DNA of 64,000 nucleotides from Cellulomonas sp. P24 (lineage in GTDB: Bacteria; Actinomycetota; Actinomycetes; Actinomycetales; Cellulomonadaceae), in the NCBI RefSeq assembly GCF_024704385.1, contig NZ_JAJDFX010000002.1, forward strand, positions 620,001-684,000. The letters are read 5' to 3'. Of the stretch, positions 53,645 to 63,251 are shown in pieces. The translations under genes were made by a program, and so were the position numbers. Below the pieces are notes generated by a model. The model saw only the letters and a program-made list of their open reading frames with translations. It searched no databases and was not told the origin of the DNA. Each line of letters opens with the position of its first letter. Within the stretch, counting starts at the first letter, position 1.

Positions 53645-53730
53645 GCGGGAGTGGTGAAATGGCAGCCACGCCAGGTTTAGGTCCTGGTGCCCGAGAGGGC
53701 GTGCGGGTTCGACTCCCGTCTCCCGCACCA
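53645..53730 (+). tRNA. tRNA-Leu (anticodon TAG)
   Basis: Acceptor GCGGGAG/CTCCCGC, anticodon arm CCAGGTTTAGGTCCTGG with TAG, a long variable arm (TGCCCGAGAGGGCG) typical of class II tRNAs, T loop GGTTCGACTCC and encoded CCA. Confidence 0.95.
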
Positions 53731-53804
53731 CCGTCTCGCAGCACGGGTGCGTAGGTCGTACGGCAGGTCTCACGGCACGGCAGGTCTCACGGCAGGGGGT
53801 GATC

Positions 53805-55172
53805 GTGACCGACTCCGCACGACCGGGACCGCAGGCACGGGTTCATCTCCCCCTGCTCGCACCGTCGGTGCGGACGTTCCTGTCCACGGAGGCCGGCGGC
53901 GCCGTGCTGCTGCTGGCCGCCACGGTGGTCGCGCTCGTCTGGGCGAACCTCGCGCCCGGGTCGTACGTCCACCTCTGGTCGACGACCGCGGGGTTCCATG
54001 TCGGCGGCACGAGCCTCGAGCTCGACCTGCACGGGTGGGTCAACGACGCCGCGATGGCCGTGTTCTTCCTGGTCGTCGGGCTGGAGATCTCCCGCGAGGC
54101 GACCGTCGGCGACCTCCGGAACCCGCGCGCGATCGCCGTCCCGGCACTCGGGGCCTTCGGCGGCCTGACGGTCCCGGCGCTGCTGTACGTGCTCGTGAAC
54201 CACAGCGGTGAGGCGGCGCACGGCTGGGGGGTGGTGATGTCGACCGACACCGCGTTCCTCGTCGGCGTGCTGGCCCTGTTCGGCCCCCGGTGCCCCGACC
54301 AGCTGCGGCTGTTCCTGCTGACGCTGGCGATCGTCGATGACATCGGCGCGATCACCGTCATGGCCGTGTTCTACACGCCCCACGTCGACTGGCTCCCGCT
54401 CGGGGTCGCAGCGGTGCTGACGCTCGGGATCGTCGCGCTGCGCTGGCTGCGGATCTGGCGCCTCGGCCCGTATGCGGCGATCGGTGTCGCGCTCTGGCTC
54501 GCGGTGCACGCGTCCGGCGTCCACGCCACCCTCGCCGGGGTCCTGGTCGGGCTGCTGCTGCCCGCACGGCCCCCCGCGCGGGTGCATGCGGACAGCGTGC
54601 CCTCCTGGGCCAGGCGGCTGCAGGAACGCACGACCGCCGACCGTGCCCACCTGACCGAGCTGGCCGCCCGCGCCGCCGTCCCGACCGCGGACCGCGCCCA
54701 ACGGTTCCTGCACCCGTGGAGCGCCTACGCCGTCGTCCCGCTGTTCGGTCTCGCGAACGCCGGCATCCGGCTCGACGGACCCGCACTGACCGGCGCGCTC
54801 CACTCCCGGATCACGATCGGGGTCGTCGTCGCCCTCGTGCTCGGCAACGCGATCGGGATCTTCGGTGTGTCCTCGCTCGCGCTGCGCAGAGGTCTCGGCG
54901 AGCTACCCGGCCGGGTGCGGTACGGGCACCTGCTCGGCGGCGCGATGCTCGCCGGGATCGGTTTCACGATCTCGCTGTTCATCGCCGAGCTCGCCTTCAG
55001 CGACGACGCGCTGCGGGAGCAGGCGAAGATCGGCATCCTCGCGGGGTCGCTGATCGCCGCTCTCCTTGGCACCGCGCTGCTGCGCATCCTCGGCGAGCGA
55101 CTCCCGCTGTGCTCACCCGCGGGGCTGCCCGACGCGTTGCCGCCGCGGCCGTGGCTCGAGCCGGTCGGGTGA
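53805..55172 (+). CDS. nhaA: Na+/H+ antiporter NhaA
   Basis: A 455-residue inner-membrane antiporter that expels sodium in exchange for protons. Family motifs are WVNDAAMAVFFLVVGLEISREAT, VMSTDTAFLVGVLALFG and LTLAIVDDIGAITVMAVFYT, the last holding the two transport aspartates (Asp-Asp). About 11 to 12 hydrophobic helices are visible, with a charged loop near residue 260. GTG 53805 is preferred for GGGGG six bases upstream; GTG 53799 in frame is too close to it. Confidence 0.93.
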   Translation: MTDSARPGPQARVHLPLLAPSVRTFLSTEAGGAVLLLAATVVALVWANLAPGSYVHLWSTTAGFHVGGTSLELDLHGWVNDAAMAVFFLVVGLEISREATVGDLRNPRAIAVPALGAFGGLTVPALLYVLVNHSGEAAHGWGVVMSTDTAFLVGVLALFGPRCPDQLRLFLLTLAIVDDIGAITVMAVFYTPHVDWLPLGVAAVLTLGIVALRWLRIWRLGPYAAIGVALWLAVHASGVHATLAGVLVGLLLPARPPARVHADSVPSWARRLQERTTADRAHLTELAARAAVPTADRAQRFLHPWSAYAVVPLFGLANAGIRLDGPALTGALHSRITIGVVVALVLGNAIGIFGVSSLALRRGLGELPGRVRYGHLLGGAMLAGIGFTISLFIAELAFSDDALREQAKIGILAGSLIAALLGTALLRILGERLPLCSPAGLPDALPPRPWLEPVG

Positions 55173-55297
55173 GGAGAACGGGCGAGCTGACGCCCGACGT
55201 CGGCCACTCCGCCGACCGAGTCGGCAGGTCGGGTCAGCAGGCCCGGACAGCGGCACAGGCGCGCCGACCCGTCGAGAGATCCCGACGTGCCGGGCGC

Positions 55298-55879
55298 TCA
55301 GGTCGGTGGGCTCCCGCGCTGCGCCCCGACCGTCGGCACTCCGCGGCCGGCGCCGAGCGCCTGGGCGACGCAGGCACGCAACGCCGTGAGCGTCACCTGT
55401 CCGCTGAACCGCTCGTCGTTGACGAAGAGCGTCGGCGTCCCGCGGACGTCGAGGGCGCGACCGTCGGCGTAGTCCTCCTCGACCCAGTCGCCGTGCCGTT
55501 GGGCGGCCTCCCCGACGACGAGGCTCCCGTCGAGACCGAGCTCGTCGGCTGCCGCCCGGAGCGCCGCGTCACCGAGGTCGACCGGACCGCTGACCAGTCG
55601 GTCGAACATCGGCCAGAACGCCCCCTGGGACGCGGCGGCCTCGACGGCCAGCGCCGCGGTCAGGGCGTGCGGGTGCACCTCGAACAGCGGGAAGTGCCGG
55701 AACACGAGGCGGACCGTCCCCGCGGCCGTGTCGACGAGCTCGCGTAGGACGGGTGCGGCGGCCCGGCAGTACGGGCACTCGAGGTCGCCGAACTCCACGA
55801 CGGTGACCGGCGCGTCGGGCGGACCGTAGACATGACGACCGCGACCGACCGGCCCGATGGGCTGGTCGGTCGCGGTCAC
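55298..55879 (-). CDS. DsbA-family thiol-disulfide protein
   Basis: A 193-residue thioredoxin-fold protein. VTVVEFGDLECPYCRAAAPVLREL carries the CPYC redox pair, a helical insertion follows, and VRGTPTLFVNDERFSG contains the cis-Pro loop. There is no signal peptide, so unlike classical DsbA it is cytoplasmic; related actinobacterial proteins act as oxidoreductases of unclear substrate. GTG 55879 lies 20 bases after the stop of a thioredoxin gene on the same strand, and the two probably form one transcript. Confidence 0.83.
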   Translation of the reverse strand: MTATDQPIGPVGRGRHVYGPPDAPVTVVEFGDLECPYCRAAAPVLRELVDTAAGTVRLVFRHFPLFEVHPHALTAALAVEAAASQGAFWPMFDRLVSGPVDLGDAALRAAADELGLDGSLVVGEAAQRHGDWVEEDYADGRALDVRGTPTLFVNDERFSGQVTLTALRACVAQALGAGRGVPTVGAQRGSPPT

Positions 55880-55899
55880 GGTCGTTCGACCGACGCGGG

Positions 55900-56262
55900 T
55901 CAGTTGCCCGCTGCGGCGATCTGCGCGCGGACGTCGTCCATGTCGAGGCCCTTGACGGCGGCGACGACCTGCTCGAGGGCCGGACCCGGGAGCGCGCCTG
56001 CCTGGTTGAAGACGAGGATCCCCTCGCGGAACGCCATCAGGGTCGGGATCGAGGTGATCCCGAGCTCGGCGGCCAGGCCCTGCTCGGCCTCGGTGTCGAC
56101 CTTGCCGTGCACGATGTCCGGGTGGGTCTGCGAGGACGCCTCGAAGACCGGTCCGAAACGCTTGCACGGACCGCACCACTCGGCCCAGAAGTCGACCAGG
56201 ACGATGTCGTTGTCCTCGATGGTCTTCTGGATCGTGTCCGCGGTCAGCTGTGTGGTGCTCAT
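55900..56262 (-). CDS. trxA: Thioredoxin
   Basis: A 120-residue thioredoxin with VLVDFWAEWCGPCKRFGPVFE (active-site CGPC), VDTEAEQGLAAELGITSIPTLMAFREG (cis-Pro) and a C-terminal helix slightly longer than usual. It reduces protein disulfides in the cytoplasm. ATG 56262 is preceded by GGAGGGACAACAGT. The DsbA-like gene follows in the same direction. Confidence 0.93.
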   Translation of the reverse strand: MSTTQLTADTIQKTIEDNDIVLVDFWAEWCGPCKRFGPVFEASSQTHPDIVHGKVDTEAEQGLAAELGITSIPTLMAFREGILVFNQAGALPGPALEQVVAAVKGLDMDDVRAQIAAAGN

Positions 56263-56380
56263 ACTGTTGTCCCTCCGGTTCGCTCTCGGCCGACGCCTAC
56301 AGCGCCCGCATGCGGTCCAGTATTCCCAACAGGTGCGCGTCGGGGCATGCGCGACCTCCACCGCACGGTAGAAAGGCATC

Positions 56381-56932
56381 GTGACCGGCACCGTTGACTT
56401 CCCCGAACCCGTGCGCCCCTCCGGCTGGCTCCCAGCCGCCGACATCGCCCGCGCCCGCACGCAGCTCCCGTTGCTCTACGTCGACGCCGTTCCCGTCCGG
56501 GTGGACGAGTCGGGCGACGTGGTCGCCGTCGGTCTGCTGCTGCGCGTGACCCCCGAGGGTGTGATGTCCCGCGCGCTCGTGTCGGGCCGGGTGATGTACC
56601 ACGAGCGGATCCGCGACGCCCTGCTGCGCCACATCGAGAAGGACCTCGGCCCGATGGCCCTGCCGCAGGTCCCGCCCTCCCCGCAGCCGTTCACCGTCGC
56701 GGAGTACTTCCCGACGCCGGGTGTGACGCCGTACCACGACCCGCGCCAGCATGCGGTGTCGCTGGCCTACGTGGTGCCGGTCTCCGGCGACTGCGAGCCT
56801 CAGCAGGATGCGCTGGACCTCGCCTGGCTCACCCCGGAGCAGGCGGCGAGCGAGCAGGTCCAGGTCGAGATGAACGGCGGGCAGGGTCTCCTGCTGCGGC
56901 AGGCCATGGCGTACGTCGGGCGTCTCGCCTGA
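56381..56932 (+). CDS. NUDIX-fold protein, DUF4916 family
   Basis: A 183-residue protein. WLPAADIARARTQLPLLYVDAVPVRVD and GLLLRVTPEGVMSRALVSGRVMYHERIRDALLRHIEKDLG give a NUDIX-like fold, but the classical G-x5-E-x7-REUxEE box is degenerate (GRVMYHERIRDALLRHIEKD), so catalysis is uncertain. HAVSLAYVVPVSGDCEPQQDALDLAWL is the DUF4916 C-terminal block. GTG 56381 follows TAGAAA at about 56365, so it may be leaderless. It diverges from trxA. Confidence 0.8.
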   Translation: MTGTVDFPEPVRPSGWLPAADIARARTQLPLLYVDAVPVRVDESGDVVAVGLLLRVTPEGVMSRALVSGRVMYHERIRDALLRHIEKDLGPMALPQVPPSPQPFTVAEYFPTPGVTPYHDPRQHAVSLAYVVPVSGDCEPQQDALDLAWLTPEQAASEQVQVEMNGGQGLLLRQAMAYVGRLA

Positions 56933-56941
56933 CGCGACCCG

Positions 56942-58648
56942 TCAGACCGCGCGACCGTCTCGGAGCCGGAGCTCCGGCCAGTCGGCGAGGTCTGCGCGCA
57001 TGCGGCGGTCGTGCGTCGCGACGACCACGGCCGCCGACGTCAGCCGCAAGGCCTGGGTGACCTCGTCGACCAGGTCGATCGACAGGTGGTTGGTGGGCTC
57101 GTCGAGCACGAGCACGTGCGGCACGGCGAGCAGGGCGCACGCGAGGTCGAACCGCCGCCGCTGCCCGACCGAGAGCTCGTCGAGCGGACGGTCGAGGTCC
57201 TCCTCGCTGAGCAGGCCCAGGAACGCGATCGGCACGACGCTCGCGGGGTCGAGCAGGCCGCCGTCGAGCAGCCGCAACGCCTCCTGGGCGTAGGCCTCGA
57301 ACCCTGACGGCGCGCGACCAGGCTCGTGGCCGGCGACCCGGCGGACCGGCGCCACATGACCTGGTGCACCGAACCCCTCCTGCGCGACGACGCCGATCCG
57401 GACACCTGCCGCCACGGTCCGCGTGCCGCGGTCGAGCGCGAGCGTCCCGGCCAGGGCTCCGAGCAGCGTCGACTTCCCGGAGCCGTTCGGACCGGACACC
57501 AGCAGCCGCCCCGCCGGGGGGATGCTCAACCGTGTCCCGGGAAGGTCCAGCCGGCCGGCGACCGCCGGGCTGCGGAGCTCGATCACGCCGTGGTCGGGGT
57601 CCCACCCCGGGGCCATCGCGGGCAGGTCCGGGAACACGAGCTCGCGCGGCGGCGGCGGGATCTCGACGGCCTGGGCCTCGAGCCGGGCGATGAGACGGTC
57701 GACTGCCTTGACGTGCGTCCGGGCCCGGGTTGCCCGTCGGTTCGCCTGACTACCCTTGGGGGGCCGCCACTCGTCCGAGAGTCCCTCGTAGGACGCGTCC
57801 AGGCGCTGCGCGAGCAGGACCCGTCGCTGGGTCTCGGCCCGGAAGCGCGCCCGCCAGCGGCGCAGCGCCTGGTCCTTCGCGAACCTGTAGCTGAGGTAGC
57901 CCGGCTGCCCGTAGAGCGCCGGGCGTCCGTCGACGGACGGGTCGAGGTCGAGCACGCCGGTGACGACGTCGTCGATCAGCTGACGGTCGTGGGTGACGAT
58001 CAGGATCGCCCCACGCCACCTCAGCAGCTCGGCGGTGAGGAAGTCGATCCCGGCGTCGTCCAGGTGGTTGGTCGGCTCGTCGAGGGCGAGGATGTCCGCG
58101 CGCTCGGCAAGCCGGCACGCGAGCCGGACCCGGTACCGCTCCCCCACCGACAACGTCGCGAGAGGACGGTCGCGGTCGGTCGGCGCGGCCAGCCGGGACA
58201 GCGCGACCTCGACGCGGTGGTCGGCGTCCCAGACCGCCAGGTGCTCCGCGCGCGCGAGCACGTCGGACAGCTCGGCAAGGTTCCCGCGATCGTGGTCGAA
58301 CTCCTGGCTGACCCGGTCGAGCTCGGCAGCGACCGCCCGGAGCCGGGACAGGGACTGCTCGACGAGGGTGCCGATCGTCGCGCCGGCCGGTGCGTGCAGC
58401 TCCTGCCCGACGCCGGCGACGGTCCCATGGCGGCGCACGGTCCCCGCCGACGGGGTGAGCTCGCCCACGAGCACGCGCAGCAACGTCGTCTTTCCCGACC
58501 CGTTCTCACCGACGACGCCGAGCCTGTCGCCGGGGCCGATACGCACGGTGACCCCGCTGAGCACGGGCCGGCCGGGGTGCGCGAACGCGACGTCCGTCGC
58601 CGTCAGGTGAACGGGGCCGGACGTGACCACGTCGGCGAAGGTGTCCAC
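56942..58648 (-). CDS. ABC-F family ATPase, possible ribosome-protection protein
   Basis: A 568-residue protein with two ATP-binding cassettes and no membrane domain. Walker A GENGSGKTT (near 46) and GPNGSGKST (near 390), signatures LSVGERYR and LSVGQRRR (SVG instead of the usual SGG), Walker B ILALDEPTNHLD and VLVLDEPTNHLS. The inter-domain linker (about 245-310) is Arg-rich and extended (RRWRARFRAETQRRVLLAQRL), as in ABC-F proteins that reach the peptidyl-transferase centre and confer antibiotic resistance. Whether this one does is not evident. GTG 58648 starts just before the first strand; a longer upstream frame is a shadow of the divergent gene. Confidence 0.85.
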   Translation of the reverse strand: MDTFADVVTSGPVHLTATDVAFAHPGRPVLSGVTVRIGPGDRLGVVGENGSGKTTLLRVLVGELTPSAGTVRRHGTVAGVGQELHAPAGATIGTLVEQSLSRLRAVAAELDRVSQEFDHDRGNLAELSDVLARAEHLAVWDADHRVEVALSRLAAPTDRDRPLATLSVGERYRVRLACRLAERADILALDEPTNHLDDAGIDFLTAELLRWRGAILIVTHDRQLIDDVVTGVLDLDPSVDGRPALYGQPGYLSYRFAKDQALRRWRARFRAETQRRVLLAQRLDASYEGLSDEWRPPKGSQANRRATRARTHVKAVDRLIARLEAQAVEIPPPPRELVFPDLPAMAPGWDPDHGVIELRSPAVAGRLDLPGTRLSIPPAGRLLVSGPNGSGKSTLLGALAGTLALDRGTRTVAAGVRIGVVAQEGFGAPGHVAPVRRVAGHEPGRAPSGFEAYAQEALRLLDGGLLDPASVVPIAFLGLLSEEDLDRPLDELSVGQRRRFDLACALLAVPHVLVLDEPTNHLSIDLVDEVTQALRLTSAAVVVATHDRRMRADLADWPELRLRDGRAV

Positions 58649-58657
58649 ACGGCAGGG

Positions 58658-58663
58658 TACCGT
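58658..58663 (+). promoter_or_regulatory. -10 box for leaderless DUF3054 gene
   Basis: TACCGT ends seven bases before ATG 58671 with no Shine-Dalgarno sequence, and the divergent ABC-F gene begins only ten bases away on the other side. Confidence 0.45.
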
Positions 58664-58670
58664 CGGGGCC

Positions 58671-59069
58671 ATGCTCCGACGCGTTCCGCCCCTGCTCCTG
58701 CCCATGCTCGCGGACCTCGCCGTGGTCGTCCTCTTCGCAGCGATCGGGCGCTCGGCGCACGAGCACGGTGACAGCGTCGCCGGGGTGCTGTCGACCGCGT
58801 GGCCGTTCCTCGTCGGGACCGCCGTCGGCTGGCTCGTCGCGGCGCGGACCGTCACGGGCGCCTGGCTCGCCGCGCTGAGGCTGTGGCCCACCGGGGCGAT
58901 CGTGTGGGCATCCACGTGGGCGCTCGGGATGGTCCTGCGCGGGGTCACCGGTGGCGGGCTCGCGCCGTCGTTCCTCCTCGTGGCCGCGCTGGTGCTCGCG
59001 GCGATGCTCGCGGCGTGGCGAGGGCTCGCCCGGCTGGTCCTGCACCCGGGCACGCTCACCCAGGACTGA
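58671..59069 (+). CDS. DUF3054 membrane protein
   Basis: A 132-residue protein with four hydrophobic segments (MLADLAVVVLFAAIG, TAWPFLVGTAVGWLVAA, GAIVWASTWALGMVLRGV, SFLLVAALVLAAMLAAW). The intra-membrane GRSAHEHG near 28 and AWPF..G..VGWL pattern match DUF3054, an actinobacterial and archaeal family of unknown function. It sits between the ABC-F gene and rdgB. Confidence 0.82.
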   Translation: MLRRVPPLLLPMLADLAVVVLFAAIGRSAHEHGDSVAGVLSTAWPFLVGTAVGWLVAARTVTGAWLAALRLWPTGAIVWASTWALGMVLRGVTGGGLAPSFLLVAALVLAAMLAAWRGLARLVLHPGTLTQD

Positions 59070-59085
59070 CCGCCACCGGTCGCGG

Positions 59086-59754
59086 TCAGCCTGCCGCGGG
59101 AACCTGCCCCGAGAGCACCGCGACGATGGCGGGCGCGAGCGCGCGGAACGCCTGGCCGCGGTGCGAGATCGCGTTCTTCTCGTGCGGCGTGAGCTCGGCG
59201 CACGTCCGCACGTCGCCGTCGGGGACCAGGACGGGGTCGTAGCCGAAGCCGTTCGTCCCTCGTGGCGCGATTGCGAGGCTCCCGATCAGATGACCGGTCT
59301 CGACGTGCTCGTACCCGTCGGGCGTGACGAGGGCGGCGGCGCACGTGAAGCGCGCACCGCGGTGCTCCGGTGCGACGTCCGCGAGCTGGGCGAGCAGCAA
59401 CGCCAGGTTGGCGGCGTCGTCACCGTGCCGCCCGGCCCAGCGGGCCGAGAAGATCCCCGGCGCACCGCCGAGCACGTCGACGCACAGGCCCGAGTCGTCC
59501 GCGACCGCGGGCAGCCCGGAGAAGGCCGCGAGCGCGCGCGCCTTGATCAGGGCGTTCTCCGCAAAGGTGAGGCCGTCCTCGACGGGTTCGGTCGCGCCGA
59601 GCTCCCCGGCGCCGACGATCCCGTCCGGCCCGAGACCCGGCACCTTGCCGTCGAGGATCGCACGGAGCTCGCGGACCTTGTGCTGGTTGTGCGTCGCCAG
59701 CACGAGCCGGACCGCCCCGGCGGGACCAGCCGCCTGCTCCTGGCCGCCCGCCAC
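59086..59754 (-). CDS. rdgB: Non-canonical purine NTP pyrophosphatase
   Basis: A 222-residue RdgB/HAM1 enzyme that hydrolyses dITP, ITP and XTP to keep them out of nucleic acids. RLVLATHNQHKVREL (phosphate-binding loop), DGLTFAENALIKARALA, ADDSGLCVDVLGGAPGIFSARWAG (catalytic acidic pair) and a C-terminal KNAISHRGQAF are diagnostic. GTG 59754 lies three bases after the rph stop, so the genes are co-transcribed and probably coupled; a GTG some 14 codons further in is an alternative. Confidence 0.93.
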   Translation of the reverse strand: MAGGQEQAAGPAGAVRLVLATHNQHKVRELRAILDGKVPGLGPDGIVGAGELGATEPVEDGLTFAENALIKARALAAFSGLPAVADDSGLCVDVLGGAPGIFSARWAGRHGDDAANLALLLAQLADVAPEHRGARFTCAAALVTPDGYEHVETGHLIGSLAIAPRGTNGFGYDPVLVPDGDVRTCAELTPHEKNAISHRGQAFRALAPAIVAVLSGQVPAAG

Positions 59755-59756
59755 GC

Positions 59757-60539
59757 TCAGCGCTCCGTCCACGGCTGCGGCGTGGTCGCGAGGGCCTCCG
59801 CCTGCAGCCGCGCCAGCTCGGCGGTGCCGCTCAGGGCGAGGTCGAGCAGCGAGTCGAGCTCGCGCCGGTCGAACGGCGCGTGCTCGGCGGTGCCCTGCAC
59901 CTCGACGAACGTGCCGGCGCCGGTCACGACCACGTTCATGTCGGTCTCGGCCTTGACGTCCTCGACGTACGGGAGGTCCAGCATCGGTGTGCCGTCGATG
60001 ATCCCGACGCTCACGGCGGAGACCGAGTCGAGGATCGCCGGTCGCGAGCCGGTGATCGCCCCCTGCGCCTTGCCCCACGCGACGGCGTCGGCGAGGGCGA
60101 CGTACGCCCCGGTGATCGCGGCGGTCCGGGTGCCGCCGTCCGCCTGCAGGACGTCGCAGTCCAGGACGAGCGTGTTCTCGCCGAGCGCCTTCACGTCGAT
60201 GATCGCGCGCAGGGAGCGTCCGATCAGGCGGGAGATCTCGTGCGTCCGGCCGCCGACCCGCCCCTTGACCGACTCGCGGTCCGAGCGTGTAGAGGTCGCC
60301 CGCGGCAGCATCGCGTACTCGGCGGTGACCCACCCCTCGCCCGAGCCCTTCTTCCAGCGCGGCACGCCGGCGGTGAAAGACGCGACGCACAGCACCTTGG
60401 TGCCGCCGAACTCGACCAGGACGCTGCCCTCGCCCGCATCGAGCCACCGTCGAGTCAGCCGCACGGGGCGCAGCTCGTCGGGGCGGCGCCCGTCGGCACG
60501 CAGGACGGACGGGGCGGTGGAGGGGGTGTCCAGACTCAT
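59757..60539 (-). CDS. rph: Ribonuclease PH
   Basis: A 260-residue phosphorolytic exoribonuclease that trims tRNA 3' ends. R-x-DGR-x-x-DELRPV at the N-terminus, [32 protein letters not shown] (phosphate site), [39 protein letters not shown] and VDLPYVEDV-like [17 protein letters not shown] are family signatures. The order rph-rdgB is common in actinobacteria. ATG 60539 begins a short N-terminal extension. Confidence 0.95.
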   Translation of the reverse strand: MSLDTPSTAPSVLRADGRRPDELRPVRLTRRWLDAGEGSVLVEFGGTKVLCVASFTAGVPRWKKGSGEGWVTAEYAMLPRATSTRSDRESVKGRVGGRTHEISRLIGRSLRAIIDVKALGENTLVLDCDVLQADGGTRTAAITGAYVALADAVAWGKAQGAITGSRPAILDSVSAVSVGIIDGTPMLDLPYVEDVKAETDMNVVVTGAGTFVEVQGTAEHAPFDRRELDSLLDLALSGTAELARLQAEALATTPQPWTER

Positions 60540-60582
60540 GCGCGCCAGCCTATGCGAACCGTCGTGGGGTCCCTGCGCCTCG

Positions 60583-61380
60583 TCAGAGGGCGTAGACCGC
60601 TCCTGGCCGCGCCAGCTCGATCGCACCGGTGAAGACCCCGCGGGCCTCCGCCACGGTCACCTCGGGGTCGTTCCACGGGGCGATGTGGGTGAGCACCAGG
60701 AGGTCCGCAGCGGCCTCGGCGGCAGTCTCACCGGCGCGGCGACCTGTCAGGTGCACCCCGCGAACCTCGTCGTCCCGGCCCTCGACGAACGCGGCCTCGG
60801 CGAGGAGGAGGTCGACCCCGGCGGCGAGCTCGGTCAGGCCGGGGCAGGTGTCGGTGTCACCGGTGTACGCGAGGACGGCGCGGCGGTCCGGGTCGTGCTC
60901 GCTCGGGCCGGTGATCCGTAGCCCGAACGCCGGCACGGGGTGCTGCACGGGGATCGGGGTGATCTCAAACGGGCCGACCTGCACCATGCCGTGGTCCGTC
61001 CAGTGGTGGACCACGAACTGGTCCGCCATGTCGGTCGCCGGATCGGTGCCGGCCATCTCCGCGAGTCGGCGCGCGGTCCCGTCCGGGCCGTACAGGTCCA
61101 GGGGCGGGCACGGGCCCTCGGGGCGGTAGCGCCGCATGACGTTCAGCACGACGAGGTCGGCGACGTGGTCGGCGTGCAGGTGCGTGACGGCGGCGGCATC
61201 GAGCACGTACGGGTCGCACACGCGCTGGAGGGGGCCGAGGGCGCCGTTGCCGAGCTCGACGAGCAGGCGCCAGGTACGGCGCTCGGCGCCCTCGCCGTGC
61301 TCGGCCTCGAGCAGGTAGCTCGACGCCGCCGAGTCCGGGCCGGGGAACGAGCCCGCGCAGCCGACCACGACCAGCCTCAT
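60583..61380 (-). CDS. MBL-fold metallohydrolase
   Basis: A 265-residue metallo-beta-lactamase-fold protein. [12 protein letters not shown] is the H-x-H-x-DH metal motif; further ligands are the His of [12 protein letters not shown], Asp of [13 protein letters not shown] and His of LVLTHIAPW. It resembles RNase Z-like and cyclic-nucleotide phosphodiesterase-like hydrolases. It lies between murI and rph in a cluster conserved in actinobacteria. The substrate is not known. Confidence 0.87.
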   Translation of the reverse strand: MRLVVVGCAGSFPGPDSAASSYLLEAEHGEGAERRTWRLLVELGNGALGPLQRVCDPYVLDAAAVTHLHADHVADLVVLNVMRRYRPEGPCPPLDLYGPDGTARRLAEMAGTDPATDMADQFVVHHWTDHGMVQVGPFEITPIPVQHPVPAFGLRITGPSEHDPDRRAVLAYTGDTDTCPGLTELAAGVDLLLAEAAFVEGRDDEVRGVHLTGRRAGETAAEAAADLLVLTHIAPWNDPEVTVAEARGVFTGAIELARPGAVYAL

Positions 61381-61393
61381 CGCCGTCCCCCCG

Positions 61394-62209
61394 TCACCGC
61401 AGCGTCGCGCTCGGCTCGACCAGGGCAACCTCGGGGCCGAGGAAGCGTCGTGCCAGCGTGTGGAACGCGTCGGGGTCTCCTGTGGCGAGGAACCGGTGCA
61501 TCGGCGGGCCCGCTGCCGGGTCGCGCTCGAGGCCGTGGGCGACGAGCGTGCGGTAGACGTCCTTCGCGGTCTCCTCGGCGCTCGAGACCAACGTGACCTC
61601 CTCGCCCATGACGTAGGAGATCACCCCGGTGAGCAGCGGGTAGTGCGTGCAGCCGAGGACGAGCGTGTCGACGCTCGCATCGCGCACCGGGTCGAGGTAC
61701 TCGTGCGCCGCCGCGAGCAGCTCGGGGCCCGACGTCACGCCGGCCTCGACGAACTCGACGAACCGGGGGCACGCCTGCGTGGTGAGCTCGACGCCCGGTG
61801 CCACGGCGAACGCGTCGTCGTAGGCGCGCGAGTCGATGGTCGCCCGCGTCGCGATCACCCCGATGCGCCCGGACCGTGTCGCGAGCACGGCCCGTCGCGC
61901 CGCCGGGAGGATCACCTCGACGACGGGGATCCCGTACCGGAGGGTGTACCGCTCGCGTGCGTCGCGCAGGACGGCAGCGGACGCGGTGTTGCACGCGATC
62001 ACGAGCATCTTGACGCCCGCGTCGACGAGGTCGTCGAGCACCTGCAGCGCATGGGCGCGCACCGCGGCGATCGGCTTGGAGCCGTACGGGGTGTTGAGCG
62101 TGTCCCCGATGTAGACCGTCGACTCCTGCGGGAGCTGGTCGAGGATCGAGCGGGCGACGGTCAGCCCACCGACGCCGGAGTCGAAGATCCCGATGGGCGC
62201 GTCGTTCAC
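61394..62209 (-). CDS. murI: Glutamate racemase
   Basis: A 271-residue enzyme that makes D-glutamate for peptidoglycan. [37 protein letters not shown] (first catalytic Cys near 75) and [10 protein letters not shown] (second Cys near 187) are complete. Length is typical. It precedes the MBL-fold gene on the same strand by 13 bases. Confidence 0.96.
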   Translation of the reverse strand: MNDAPIGIFDSGVGGLTVARSILDQLPQESTVYIGDTLNTPYGSKPIAAVRAHALQVLDDLVDAGVKMLVIACNTASAAVLRDARERYTLRYGIPVVEVILPAARRAVLATRSGRIGVIATRATIDSRAYDDAFAVAPGVELTTQACPRFVEFVEAGVTSGPELLAAAHEYLDPVRDASVDTLVLGCTHYPLLTGVISYVMGEEVTLVSSAEETAKDVYRTLVAHGLERDPAAGPPMHRFLATGDPDAFHTLARRFLGPEVALVEPSATLR

Positions 62210-62245
62210 CCGACTGAGCCTAGTGCTCCCGGAGGGCGAGGTCGG

Positions 62246-62869
62246 TCACCGGTCGCCGCCGCGCGGCAGGTCGCGGAGCATCGCGGTCAGCAGCGACTCC
62301 TGGAGGTAGGTCAGCAGCGCGTACACGGACCCGAGGAACCGGCGACGGTGCGCGAGCTCGACCGCCTCGGGGGTGGCGGAGTCATCGGGCTCGTCGTCCT
62401 CGAGCTCGACGTACAGCGCCTCCACCCGGTCGTCGTCGGCGAGATCGAGCCGGTCCGCGAGCACGAGCCGGACGTCGGTCAGCGTCGCGGCCACGTCGCT
62501 CGCGGTGTCGCGTGGGACCTCCACGTGCTCCCCCGCCGCGCGCAGCAGCTGCCGGAAGGCCACGAGCCTGCGCACCTTGGTGTCACGCAGATCACTCTCG
62601 GTCAGCCGGCGGAACTCCTGCGACACCTCGGCGTCGTCCCGCGACGCGTCCGGCAGGAGTCGGCGGACGGCGGGGTCGTCCGGTGCGACAGCGCTGTCCG
62701 GCGTCACGGCCCGCGAGAGCAGGGTCGCCTCCTGCAGGTCCGGCGGCACGACGTCCAGGTCGGCGCCGAGCAGCTCGACGATCTCGGCGACGATCGAGGC
62801 GATGACCTCACGCTCGACGGCGTCGAGGACCGCCCGATACCCCGTGGGCACGGCGACGAAGGGCCGCAT
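62246..62869 (-). CDS. DUF2017 family protein
   Basis: A 207-residue helical protein with the DUF2017 blocks LDAVEREVIASIVAEIVELL, EFRRLTESDLRDTKVRRL and a C-terminal RRFLGSVYALLTYLQESLLTAML. The family is found directly after clpS in actinobacteria and its function is unknown. Its ATG overlaps the clpS stop by one base (TGATG type), so the two are coupled. Confidence 0.88.
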   Translation of the reverse strand: MRPFVAVPTGYRAVLDAVEREVIASIVAEIVELLGADLDVVPPDLQEATLLSRAVTPDSAVAPDDPAVRRLLPDASRDDAEVSQEFRRLTESDLRDTKVRRLVAFRQLLRAAGEHVEVPRDTASDVAATLTDVRLVLADRLDLADDDRVEALYVELEDDEPDDSATPEAVELAHRRRFLGSVYALLTYLQESLLTAMLRDLPRGGDR

Positions 62870-63162
62870 CAGTCGTCGCCGCGCTGCATGGTGGCCCACA
62901 GCCCGTACCCGTGCATCGCCTGGACGTCGACCTCGACCTTCTCGCGGTTCCCGTGCGAGACGACCGCCTTGCCCTCCTCGTGCACCTGGCGCATGAGCGT
63001 CTCCGCACGGGCCTGGGAGTACCCGAAGTACGTCTGGAACACGTAGGTCACGTACGACATGAGGTTCACAGGGTCGTTCCAGACGATCGTCATCCACGGA
63101 GTCGCCGGGGTCGTGGACACCTCGGCGAGCTCCTGCTCCGCGGGCGCGATCTCGGTGGCCAC
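62869..63162 (-). CDS. clpS: ATP-dependent Clp protease adaptor ClpS
   Basis: A 97-residue adaptor that delivers N-degron proteins to ClpAP/Clp[28 protein letters not shown] (residues about 22-47) holds the N-degron pocket, with the expected Asp-Pro-Val-Asn and Met gate, and [30 protein letters not shown] completes the fold. GTG 63162 with GGAG upstream is chosen over a longer frame. It heads the clpS-DUF2017 pair. Confidence 0.94.
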   Translation of the reverse strand: MATEIAPAEQELAEVSTTPATPWMTIVWNDPVNLMSYVTYVFQTYFGYSQARAETLMRQVHEEGKAVVSHGNREKVEVDVQAMHGYGLWATMQRGDD

Positions 63163-63239
63163 GTCTCCACTGTAGGCGGCTGGCCGCGGACGGTCCCGCG
63201 TTCGCCCGGTGCGGGTGTGCATCGGGTGCGACCTGCGCC

Positions 63240-63245
63240 TACGGT
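63240..63245 (+). promoter_or_regulatory. -10 box for leaderless pncB
   Basis: TACGGT ends six bases before ATG 63252, with no Shine-Dalgarno sequence. Confidence 0.5.
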
Positions 63246-63251
63246 GACGGC

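Noticed and set aside
58649-59344. N-terminal extension of the ABC-F gene by over 200 residues
   Set aside because: It would be antisense to the DUF3054 gene and rdgB boundary, and the ABC-F fold starts at GTG 58648.
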